Below, piece after piece: positions 49,045 to 58,856 of a DNA stretch of 64,000 nt (its first letter is position 1; every line of letters starts with the position of its first letter). Origin of the DNA: Hyaloraphidium curvatum (lineage: Eukaryota > Monoblepharomycota > Hyaloraphidiomycetes > Hyaloraphidiales > Hyaloraphidiaceae); NCBI GenBank assembly GCA_025558095.1, contig JAIVFI010000001.1:510501-574500 (forward strand), read 5' to 3'. The position numbers and the translations under genes are program-made. The notes under the pieces were generated by a model, which did not search any database, was not told where the DNA came from, and saw only the letters and a list, made by a program, of their open reading frames with translations.

Positions 49045-50912
49045 TCATATCCGCACCTTCAGCTTCCATCCCACCTTCTTGTACCGCAGCGCGATGATGA
49101 AGACGGCGCCCAGGAACCACGTCGAGGCCACGAAGCCCAGCAGCGGGCGGTAGTTGGCCCCCACGCGCTGCCCGTTGACGACGACGGTCGTCGAGTCCAC
49201 GATCAGGCCCGAGAGGGAGGGGCCGACGATCTCGCCGGGGCCGAAGGAAAGGTAGAGGATGCCCAGCACGCTGGTGTTCGGGAAAGTAGGTCAGGAAGGG
49301 ACATGCCGGTCGCATGGGGCCGAACCGACCTGCCCAGGTTGGCAGTCCCGAACTCGATGGCGGAGAGCACCGGCATGGTCACGAGCGGAGCCCCGCAGAA
49401 GAAGGCGATGAAGATGGAGGCGGTGACCGTCGTTCCAAGCTGAGTAGGGGCCGGCATCCTATGGCGCGCGGGTATCAGCGAGAGCTAGAGCACCGAGCTG
49501 GCGACCAGGGGCGTGCTTACCAAATGCAGAGCACCGCAAAGAAGGGCACAAGGCAGCCGGCGCAGAACATGTTGATCTCACCGATCCGGTCCGCGAGGAA
49601 GCCGCCGCAGATCCTGCCCGCCGCGACCATCGCCGAAAACGCGGCCACGACGCCGGCGCCGGTCGCCTGGGAGTAGCCGCCGTCGTTGAGCATCAGGGGG
49701 ATGAAGATTTGGGGCGTGAAGAAGGAAAACATGATGAGGAGGACGGCGGTGAAGAGGAGAGTGAAGGTCGTGTTCTTGAAGTAGACAAGGGTGAGGAAGG
49801 AGCCTTTCCGCTGCAGAGCTCGTGAGAAAATGCGTCGCGGGTCGCTCGTCTGAAGGGCTGCTGACCTTCTGGGGCGGGAACCGACGCTGCAACCCCAATG
49901 TCGCAAGCCCCATCCATCCGAGACACATGCCCGCCAGGACACGCATGGCCAGCCGCCAGCCTCCGGCAGAGATACACGCTTGCGTGACCCCCGAGAGGAT
50001 AAAACCTCCAATTCCCGTTCCGGAAACCGCGATGCCCATGGCGAGAGATCGCCACTTCGTAAACCACGTCGGAGTGACGCTGGTCGCCGGCATCATAACA
50101 AAGGAACCCTTGGAGAATGAAGATTTTGAGTCCAGAATGAAGTGTGTCAGATATAACTCACACCAAGACCGAAGAGCGCCTGCGTCAGGAACAGCTGCCA
50201 AAGCTCGGTGCAGAAGCTCCCGAGTAATATGCCGGTCGCCATGACGGCGGTGCCCGACATGGCCATGATCTTGATCGGCAGGATGTCGGCGAGGGAGCCT
50301 GCAAAGGGGCCGACGACCACCATGGTTGCGAACACGATCGTCCCGACAAAGGCGAGCTGAAAGTTGGTCGCGCCGTTGAACGCGTTGTCCAACAAGAGCG
50401 TCCGCTGGAAGAGGCCCCAAATGGCCGGGTATCCTATGCCCCAGACATGTGCCGAGAAGCATGCTGTAGTGGGGATGGGTTCCGTCAGCTCGGCACTCCG
50501 CTCGGCGGTCAGTGCCCCAACCAAAGACCACGAGCCACGCCTTGAGAGACTTGTCCGTGGGTGCGGGCGTCACCGGGGCAACCGGAGCTTCCTCGACTAC
50601 CACTGCCGTCTCGTCCTTGCCCATCCCGTCCCCGACGTGGTCTACGGGCAGTTTCTTCGATTCGGCCCCGTCAATCCCGTCACCGGTGTGTTCCCCGGGG
50701 ACTTTCTCCGATCCGGTCCCCTCCTTGGGGATCCCGTGCCCGAGGTGCTCTCCGGGGAGTTTCTCCGATTCGGCCTGGGGAAGGTCCGCGGACGCCCTTT
50801 CCGTCGTGCCCCTCGACGATTCCCCGTCCGAAGCCGCCGCCGTGCCAACGTCGGCATCGGCAGCAAGCGGAGGCACGCCAGCGAGCTCGACCGCGCCGGG
50901 CTCGCTCGCCAT
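49045..50912 (-). CDS. MFS transporter, monocarboxylate-transporter type
   Basis: Six exons (50912-50522, 50463-50162, 50108-49866, 49810-49521, 49458-49330, 49270-49045) give 526 residues. The 110-residue N-terminus is hydrophilic and carries three imperfect 17-residue repeats (SEKLPGEHLGHGIPKEG, SEKVPGEHTGDGIDGAE, SKKLPVDHVGDGMGKDE). About twelve membrane helices follow, beginning AWLVVF and ending in STWFLGAVFIIALRYKK, with the typical loop GPFAGSLADILPIK. Such proteins carry monocarboxylates or related anions with protons. Introns are 53-62 nt, and every join preserves membrane-helix homology. The start at 50912 follows a Pro/Arg-rich in-frame leader. Confidence 0.9.
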
Positions 50913-51055
50913 TGCGCTGGGAGGCAGCCTGCGGAGTCGCAAACGCCAGTGCGGTGCCCTTGCCCTCACTCCCTCGTCCGCCCTTCATTCGTCGTACGAT
51001 CGATCAAAAAGAGACATCCGATTCATACAGTGGGACATGTGACGATAATGAGCAA

Positions 51056-52380
51056 TCAGTGAATGGCGCGCCCAGTGTAGCTCTTCCACTGTCGCGAGAG
51101 GAAGAGGTCCTTGCCCTTCACGTTACGGATCATGAACTGGCCGACGGTTCCGTACAGCAGGCCCATCTTAGGTATTTGGCCGAACCCGCCTGTGGTGCCT
51201 GAAAGATCGGAGCCGTCAACGCGTGCCACGGACCCCTCTACAACCGCAACCAACCTTGGGTGATGAGCATCATCCCTCCCTTGTCCTCGCCGACCTCCTT
51301 CAGCTGGCCTTTGCCGTCGATGAGGCTCTTGAGGTTGGAGACGAGCGTTCCCAGCTGGTCGAGGATCGGGGCGACGGTCTTGGTCTTGGATTGCGACGAG
51401 ACGTCCCCGATGGCAAAGATGTGCGGGAAGCCCCGGACCTGCAGCGTCGGCAGGGTGTCGATGTCGCCCTTGGCGGTAACGACGGAATCGGAAAGCGACC
51501 TGGCCGGGTCGGAGAGGAGCTTCGTGTTCCCCGTGAGGATCTGGAGAAACGGTGTCAGTCCGCGCCGCTTTGCACGAAGGCCGCGAACTGCCTCACAAGC
51601 TGGACGTCGCTGGCGATCTCGGTGCCCTTGTCCGTCTTGAGCGTCCTCCGCTCGAAGCTTCCGTCGTTCGCCAGATCCGCCGGCAGCTGGACCTTCTCGC
51701 CCAGGACCACCTTGACGCCCGCGTCCTTGAGCCGCTCGACGCCAATCTCGCGGATGCGGTCGTCGATGTTGAGGGAGCGGTCAAAGAGCTTGGATCCGGA
51801 GCTGACGAGGGTGATGTTCTTGGCCTTGCCGTACTTCTCGAAAAGCTCGAAGGCCGTCTCGACCCCGTTGGGACCGCCGCCGACGATCAGCACGTCCTTG
51901 GCGGCGGCGATGGCCTTGGCGACCCGGCGCTGCAGATCGGCGGCGTCCTTGCTCGACGTGGAAGGCGCGAATTTGAGCGGCGCCGAGTTGATGGAACCCT
52001 GCGCGGACGTTAGAGTCAGCCGAAGCGAACCGCAGCTCCCGAGGCTTGCCCACCATGGCCAGGACCGCGTAGTCGAAAGGGACGGCGGTGCCGTCCTCCA
52101 GAACCAGCTCCTTCTGCTTCACTTGCTTGACGGTCCCGACGACAAACTTGCCGTCGGGAAAGTCCTTGAGCAGGCCGTCCATGGGGATCCAGAGGTCCTG
52201 CGCCTTGACCTTCTCGCCGTCGACAAAGGCGCGGGGTGCGGCAATCATGTGGTAGGCCACGCGGCGCGCGTCCACGAGCGTGAGCGACGCTTTGCCCGAC
52301 AGAGCCTTTCGGAGCTGCGCGACCACTTGGCTCCCAGCGTACCCGCCGCCGACGACGACAATGCGCGGTTTGGAGGACAT
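51056..52380 (-). CDS. FSP1/AIFM2-like FAD-dependent oxidoreductase
   Basis: Four exons (52380-52054, 51998-51597, 51540-51255, 51198-51056) give 385 residues. An N-terminal Rossmann FAD motif (IVVVGGGYAGSQVV, residues about 7-20), a second NAD-binding motif (DVLIVGGGPNGVETAF, about 145-160) and the FAIGDV flavin motif (about 285) define the AIF/NDH-2-like pyridine-nucleotide-disulfide family. Such enzymes reduce quinones with NAD(P)H; AIFM2/FSP1 does so at membranes. The splice from AVLAM to GSINSAPLKF restores the conserved A-x-G-S. No mitochondrial presequence or membrane helix is visible. It lies tail to head with the MFS gene (143 bp apart). Confidence 0.88.
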
Positions 52381-53133
52381 CTCGGCGACCAGTTCAAGGC
52401 GTGGTCAGCCCGAAGTCCACAGCCGACTGCTTCACTGCTCCGAGCACAGGACTTCGGCGGCTCCCCTTTATCGTGTTCCGGGGGTTTCGTGGTTTCGTTT
52501 CGTTTCGTCTTCGTCGGGCGAAAGATGTGTAAACAGCGTAGGCGACCGTTTTTCCGACGGTTGAACCGTGTTTTCCACATCGCAAATCATCCGCCCCTGC
52601 CCGCTGGAGGCAAAAAGATAGATCGAGCCTGCACCTGCTCCCGACGCCATCTCCGTGTCTCCACACACGCCGATCTCGATCGGAGATGCAGCTCTGGCGG
52701 GGATTCACGTGCCGCAACGACATCGAGGGCGGCAGGAAATCGAGTATACGCGACACAGCGGGAGAGCTTCTAGCCCTGGACATCCTAGCCTGATGTGAAT
52801 CAGGCTTCGATGCGCACGTTTCGAAACGCTATCCGCGGAGGTGCTGGCGGGGGCGAGGCGGGAGACGGTCCAGAAGAATGGTCTCGCTGCTGGGCGCCGT
52901 CCGCCTCGGACGAGAGCCTGCATGGAGACACGATGAACGATGCCCCGATAGCCCGGCGGCTCGTACTGCCTCGCTGAATCCGCCAAGAGTGAGATGCGGT
53001 CGTGTGATCGCCGATTGGTCTGGGCCCTGGCCTATTGGCGCCGCAGGCGTTCCGCACCGCCCTAATCTCCGTCCTCCGGACCCACCGCCGCTGCCCTTGC
53101 GCCGCCACCGCTCCCGGCGCCACGCGACGCGGA
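52381..53133. promoter_or_regulatory. Divergent promoter region between oxidoreductase and permease
   Basis: 753 bp between two divergent starts. Near 52490-52515 is a run of TTTCG units (GGTTTCGTTTCGTTTCG-like). No convincing TATA box or coding domain. Confidence 0.4.
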
Positions 53134-55578
53134 ATGGCGGAAGCCGTCGACATGACCCCCGCGGCCGCCAAGGCCGTGGACAAGGATGAGCTCCAGCTCG
53201 CGAAGGTGCCGTGTCTCCTTCGCCACCCGCCCCTCCGCGGCGCCCGCCCGCCCGCGCGGCGCCGCGGACCGCTCTGCCGGGACCGGCGGCTGTGGCGCAC
53301 GCTGCTTTCGCATCGGGCGCGGGCGCCATTCGTCGTCGCGGCCGGATTTCGGGTGGCCGTGGGAGCGCCTGAACTCACTCGCGCATCGCCGCCCGCAGCT
53401 CGGCTACAAGCAGGAGTTCCACCGAGGTCTCGGCGTATTCGAGAACGTGTGTTCCCCTCGTGCGGCCTCTCTGAGTACCGCTGAAGCTTCGCCTGTCGTC
53501 TCCCACCGCTGTCGCGAACCTCCGCTGCGTCGATGATCGCGTTCCAGTTCGCCGCCTCCTTCTCGACGATTGCCTTCGTGCTCGGTCTGCCGTCGCTTTT
53601 CGGCTTCGCCATGTACACCGGTGGCCCGCTGGTCGCGTGGATCAACTGGATCGTGATTGGTCGGCGGCTCCTCGCCATTCCACATCACAGGAATCTGACC
53701 CTGACCTTCGCTATTCCTTATCTAGGTTGCTGCGCCCTATGCACGGCCCTTACTCTTGCGGTGGGAAGGGCCCTGCTGGCGGCCTTGTATCCACGCTGAT
53801 TGGCTGCTTTTCAGGAAATCTGTTCCGCGTACCCGACCGCCGGAGGCATCTACTGTGCGCCGTCTCCGTTGCGGGACAACGCGAACGGAACTAACCCCCG
53901 ATGCCTGCACAGTCTGGTCTGCCCGTCTCGGTGGTGAAACCTGGGGTCCGTTCCTATCGTGGCTCACCGCCTGGTGGAGTTGGTGCGGATGGGGTGAGTC
54001 GCAGCCCTCCTCGCGACCGCTCCAATGCTGACGTGCCGTGGATACCTTCAAGTCGTCACATGGCCCGCCGTCTGCCACACGAACACGACCTTCCTGATCA
54101 GCGCGATCCTGATCAAGTACCCCGAATACACGAACCCGCTTTGGGTGATGTACATCATGGACGTCGTCCAGATCATCCTTACGGCGCTCGTACGTGGCTC
54201 GCGTTACACTCCAGCGCCGATTCTTTGCCTCACCAGCTCCCCAGGCGAACATCGTCAACGAGGAGTTCATGAAGTGGTTCTACCGCCTCTCCAGCGTGTA
54301 CATGCTCGTCGTCTACCTCCTCTTCTTCACCTGGCTGCCGGCAAAGGTGCCCAAATGGCAGTCTGGTTCGGTGATGTTGACGTACGTCGACGGGACCGGC
54401 GCGACCGAGTACTTTGGCAACCCGCAGGGCGCCCAGGCCTACGTCTGGTTGGTGGCGATGATCCCGAGGGCATCCACGGTGCTGACTCCTGAACAGGTTT
54501 GTCGCGCTTCTCTTCCCCGCCTGGACCTTCTATGGCTACGACGCTTCGGCGCACATCGCCGAGGAAACAAAGGGAGCAGCAAAGACAGCGTCACGCGGGA
54601 TGTACACCTCCGTCGCCCTCGCCTTCATTTGCTCGTTCGCAATGCTCATCATCCTCATCTTTGCTCTGCAAGACGGCGTTGACCCCGACACGGGCGACGT
54701 CATCCCGGGCGTGACCGAGATCGTCAACGCGTACGCGATCTACCCGCAGCCCATCGCCTACTTGTTCGAGACCACGCTCGGACCCGAGGGCGCCTTGGCT
54801 TTCATGTGCATGCTCTTCGTCGTGGGCTTTAACTGCGCCATCGCCTGCGCCATGTCCGGTGCGTTTCGCTGCTTCACATCCCCAACCGAAGCTAATCCTT
54901 TGCCGCCAGCTTCCCGCGTCACCTACGCCATTTCCCGCGACGGCATCCTGCCCTTCTCGCACTACTGGCACCACATGTCGGCCGCCAAGATGCCGGTCCG
55001 GGCCATGTGGCTCTGCACCGGCCTCTCCGTCCTGATCCTGCTCCCCGTGCTGGGCTCGACCGTCGCATTCACCGCGCTCAGTTCGACGGGCACGATCGCG
55101 GTCGACACCAGCTACCTCATCCCCATCGCCGGTCGCCTGACCGCTGCGCGCCACACCTTCAAGCCCGGGGAATGGAACTTGGGCCGCCTGTCGATCCCCA
55201 TGGGCACTTTCGTCTGCATCTGGATCACCATTCTCTTCGTCTGCCTTTGCCTGCCGCAGCTGTGGCCCGTGACGCCGCAGAACTTCAACTGTACGTGCCG
55301 CGCGGTGGCGGGGAGGAAGCTGGCTAACTCGACCCGCCGCCGCAGTCGCGCCCGTCATGATCGGCGGCATCACCCTGATTTCCTCCCTCGGCTGGATCTT
55401 CTCCGGCCGCAAGTGGTTCAAGGGCCCGCAGCGCCTCATCAGCGAGGCCGAAGCCGAGGCCATGGAGGAAGCCTACGCCGCAACCCACGGCGGCGAGCAC
55501 ATGCCGCACGACAAGCTGGAATACGATAACTACGCCCTTGAAGGCGAGATTTTGGCGTCCGCTGATCGCAAGCATTGA
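53134..55578 (+). CDS. Amino-acid/GABA permease (APC superfamily)
   Basis: Eleven exons (53134-53205, 53399-53446, 53548-53659, 53726-53760, 53815-53854, 53913-53993, 54053-54189, 54245-54447, 54497-54858, 54910-55290, 55346-55578) sum to 567 residues. Joining restores the family landmarks LGYKQEFHRGLGVFENFAAS, LPSLFGFAMYTGGPLVAW, ALTLAEICSAYPTAGGIYFW, SARLGGETWGPFLSWLTAWW, FPAWTFYGYDASAHIAEET and RVTYAISRDGILPFS. Twelve membrane helices are expected. Fungal members import GABA, choline or amino acids with protons; the substrate here is not defined. The third intron (53660-53725, 66 nt) is in frame and stop-free, so its retention would not break the frame. The first intron (193 nt) is unusually long for this genome. 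Confidence 0.93.
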
Positions 55579-56789
55579 CTGATCATTCTCCTCGAGCAGG
55601 CCTTGGATCCAAGTCTTGAACGGAGTAGGTCCGAAGGCCTGAGTTGGAAAGACCTGAGTTGGATGCATTCTTTGCGCGAACGTTCTGGTTCTGCGCTGCG
55701 TCTTGGGCCTTTGTAGGAGGCGTGAACGTTCACCTGTAGTAGGAAAGTGAGAGCGCAACATTTTACGGTTTCTTCACCACTACTCGTACGATCATGTGCG
55801 GGGGCCAGATAGTTGGCGGGGCGGGACGAGAGAGGTTTTCCATCTACAAATCATAGTCCGCTTCTTGCCGTCCGCCGGGCCCCCCATGCCCCGCGCGACC
55901 TTCCTTTCGATGCGGAAGATCGAGATGCGGGAAACCGACGCCCGTCCCGGCTGGGATTCGGCGGGTCGAGCGCAGAAATCGCGGTGGTCGACGACAGCAG
56001 GTCGGAACACATCGAGGACGAACGAGGGCGCGGAAACGAGGCTGGACCGTGGACGAGGAAGGATGGATGAGGAATGCCTTCTGTGACTCGCTTGTGGAAC
56101 GGCGGCCGCGAGCTGGAACTAGGCATCCCGGGGTAGCCTATTCGCAAAGACATTGGAGAGGCCTCGAACTGCTCTGCAGCGACATCCAGCGCCGTCTCCG
56201 TGGTCCAGTCTCCAGCAAATGTCATTCTCGCCGCGATTAATTCCAATAAACCTCCGTTTCCTGCGTCCTGGTCCCTCGCGGGGTCAAGAACCCAGGCGGC
56301 GTCGGTTTGTTTACTTCTTCAACATTCGCCATCACGCCGATTTCTGCGGCCGCGTCCCGCTTCTCACCGGGGCAACGGCCTTCTATGCGCGTGAGAGAAC
56401 GAAAGGAGCAGCCATAGAAAGTTGCCGCGCCCCATACATGGGCCGGCGACTGGTTGAGGCGGCTTACATCTCGGTTTCCGTCGGAAGGCGGGTTGAGGAC
56501 GCGTCTTCGGACGCTGGTTTGCTATTGGAGGGGACAGCATCGAGGTTGGACATGGAGTGATGGTGTTGGCACCCTCGGAGGCCCTAAATTGTCTTTGGGT
56601 CGGTCTACCGAGGAACCCGGAGAGAACCGTTCCTCGGAGTCGTTCTCCGCCATCAGGCGGCATAAATGGACTGGTCAGGAGTTCTCAACGGAAGCAATAG
56701 AAATAGACCATGCCGTACATCTGCAGCGATTCAAGCGCGGACCTCCTCGCCCCTTCGAGAGCACAACCAACCCCCCTCCTCCCGCCCCC
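55579..56789. other. Intergenic, no supported gene
   Basis: 1.2 kb with lower GC than the flanks. Open frames up to about 130 codons occur on both strands (for example minus 56246-55851) but show no domain, and their composition looks non-coding. It may hold the 3' ends of both neighbouring transcripts. Confidence 0.5.
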
Positions 56790-57349
56790 TCACAACTCAT
56801 CCCTCTTCTCGAACTTCCTGTCCCTCTTCACCTGCCTTTCCGCCCCAACCACCTCCCCCAGGGTCCGCATCCGCTCCTCGATCCGCGAAACGGAGTCCGC
56901 GCGGGCGTTGAAGCCCTGTTCGCCGCCGTGGGGGGGGAGGGGCCGGAAGAGGTAGAAGTTGGGGATGTTTGCGACGTTGCCCTGTCGCACACGGTCAAAG
57001 AGGTTTGGAAACGGGCAAACGAGAGTCAGGAATCTGCCGGAACGTTATTGGGGACCGCTGTTCCACGCACCAAGTTCGCGCACCCCGCCTTCTTCGCCAC
57101 TGCATCCGGGTCCGCCCCCTCGGCCAGCTCGACGGCGTAGTCCCCGTCCTGGGCTTCGGGCGGGGGTTGTTGCGGCGCGGGCACGCGGTGGTGGTGTCCC
57201 GAGGCCGGAGAGTACGCCGAAACCGGGGCGAGGGCGGCGAGGATGTGTAGGAGGAGGAGAAAAAGGAGAAGGAGGATTGGAAGGAGGGTACGTGGCCGCA
57301 AGGGCCGATTCCGCAGAGAGCGCAGCACCGGTGGTGTCGAACGAGACAT
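56790..57349 (-). CDS. Stand-alone kexin/furin-type prodomain ending in RDEL
   Basis: Two exons (57349-57071, 56981-56790) separated by an 89-nt intron give 156 residues. After a basic start there is a long hydrophobic segment (LLPILLLLFLLLLHILAALA) that acts as signal peptide or anchor. The rest matches the S8 pro-domain of proprotein convertases: DYAVELAEGADPDAVAKKAG, then CANLGNVANIPNFYLFRP formed by splicing, then helices ending in basic ERQVKRDRKFEKRDEL. No catalytic subtilase domain follows; the stop comes right after RDEL, an accepted ER-retrieval signal. It may be an ER-resident inhibitor or chaperone of a convertase. The alternative, a truncated protease gene, is less likely because a downstream splice leads only to a short tail. 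Confidence 0.7.
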
Positions 57350-57692
57350 GTCGGGTAGTCCGAGGTCCAAGAAGGAGCAGAATCCAAAAGGAGAAGAAGA
57401 GATGGGCCGAAAATGAGCGCAGGAAGGAGAAAAGAAGCCCCAAGGTGGTCCGCAGATGTCAAGACGTGGCGGGACCAGCAAGCGTCCCAGCGAGGCGGAG
57501 GCGGAGGGGCAGTCACGCTTCGTAAGCGCCCGTTCATGAGCCCGGGCCGACCGTGGCCATAGCTGCAGCAACTCACATGACGGCGGAGGCATCGCTGGGA
57601 GCCGTTGGTAGGCGGGCCGACGTAGTGTTGCACGCGACGCTGCTTGCTGCGGCTTCGATTGGGCTTCGATCAGCAGCACCGCACCGGACGCG
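57350..57692. promoter_or_regulatory. Divergent promoter region between prodomain gene and hydrolase
   Basis: 343 bp between divergent starts. Contains in-frame extensions of the minus-strand frame but no domain; a longer N-terminus for the prodomain protein cannot be excluded. Confidence 0.4.
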
Positions 57693-58742
57693 ATGGGGGA
57701 CAAATCCGAGGCCGAACGCGCCGCAGAGGCGCGCGAGGAAAAAGCGATCGCGATTTATCTCCGCCTGCGCGCGTTGGCGCCTACGTACCCCGTCGTCTCG
57801 CCCTCCGACGCGTCCGACGCCGAGCCGGAACGGGACGCGGCGCTCAAGCTGCCCTACGGCTCCGAATCGCGGCTCCAGTTCCTGCACCTCCGCTTTCCGG
57901 CAAATTGGATTCCCGGGAAGAAGGTGCCGGTGGTGGTCGCGATCCACGGCGGCTTCTGGAAGCGCCGCTACGGTATTGGTTACTTCGAGCCCCTTGCCGC
58001 GCGCCTGGCGGAGCAGCTAGGCGCCGCGACGGCCAACCTCGAGTACCGGCGGGTGCCTTCGGCCGAGTTGCCGACCTCGGGGGGGTCGGATGAGTATTGC
58101 GAGGACGAATCGCTGGACGGGGAGCACGACAGGGGAGGGTTCCCAAGGACGATCGACGACGTGTGCCAGGCGATCGGGTTCGTGGCATCTGAGCTTGCTC
58201 CACGTTACGGCCTGGATCCTGACCGGATCGTGGTTCTCGGACATTCGGCCGGAGGGCACCTGGCGGGCCTCGTCGCAGGCATTGCGAGCGCTGGCAGCGC
58301 TGACGCCGAACCGGTCCGATCATGGGTGAAGCTTCTGCATGGTGCCAAGATCCGCGGCGCCGTTGTGCTTGCCGGGGTCATGGACCTCGTAGAGGCGTCG
58401 AAACGCGGCGTCGGCAAGGGCGCGATCGCGGGCCTGATGGGCGCCGCCCCCGGGGACGCACCTGAGGAGTACCGCGCGGCATCCCCATCCACCTACCTGC
58501 CCGCCGTGCTGCGATCGACGCGCGTGCACCTGGTGCAAGGCACGGAGGACGACGACGTGCCGGCGGACAATGCGGACGAGTTTGCCGGGCGCGCCTCGCA
58601 GGTCGATCCAGCAGCGGTCAGGGAGGGCCGGTTCGCGATCACCAGGCTGGATGGCAGGGGGCACTTTGAGATGGTGGATCCGCAGGAGGGCGCCGAGGCG
58701 TGGACGGCTGTTGTTGAAGCGTGTAGATCGGTCCTCGGGTAG
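57693..58742 (+). CDS. Alpha/beta hydrolase, BD-FAE/kynurenine-formamidase type
   Basis: An intronless 349-residue protein. The oxyanion motif HGGFW (about residue 91), the nucleophile elbow VLGHSAGGHLAG (Ser at about 190), a catalytic Asp near EDDDVPADN (about 290) and the His of DGRGHFEMVDP (about 325) form a complete triad. HGGFW followed by an SAGGHLA elbow is typical of the kynurenine formamidase/BD-FAE branch. An acidic Gly/Asp/Glu insert (GGSDEYCEDESLDGEH, about 135-150) is not typical of the family. Start at 57693 (ATGGGGGAC) gives a short acidic leader. The actual substrate is not known. Confidence 0.88.
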   Translation: MGDKSEAERAAEAREEKAIAIYLRLRALAPTYPVVSPSDASDAEPERDAALKLPYGSESRLQFLHLRFPANWIPGKKVPVVVAIHGGFWKRRYGIGYFEPLAARLAEQLGAATANLEYRRVPSAELPTSGGSDEYCEDESLDGEHDRGGFPRTIDDVCQAIGFVASELAPRYGLDPDRIVVLGHSAGGHLAGLVAGIASAGSADAEPVRSWVKLLHGAKIRGAVVLAGVMDLVEASKRGVGKGAIAGLMGAAPGDAPEEYRAASPSTYLPAVLRSTRVHLVQGTEDDDVPADNADEFAGRASQVDPAAVREGRFAITRLDGRGHFEMVDPQEGAEAWTAVVEACRSVLG

Positions 58743-58856
58743 CAGATAGAACGCCCTCGCCGGCGGCGTGATTGGTCGACGCGAGTGTCCACCAACCAGG
58801 CAGACCCCACCCTCCGCTCCCGGCCCCAGCTCCGGCGCGTTACGCGGACCGCCGCG

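Noticed and set aside
56690-56800. A further intron after RDEL leading to more coding in the prodomain gene
   Set aside because: A GTGAGG donor exists, but the following exon would encode only about fifteen residues with no protease motif.
58020-58150. Acidic insert in the alpha/beta hydrolase as an unspliced intron
   Set aside because: No GT-AG pair removes it while keeping the frame into GGFPRTIDD; treated as a real insert.
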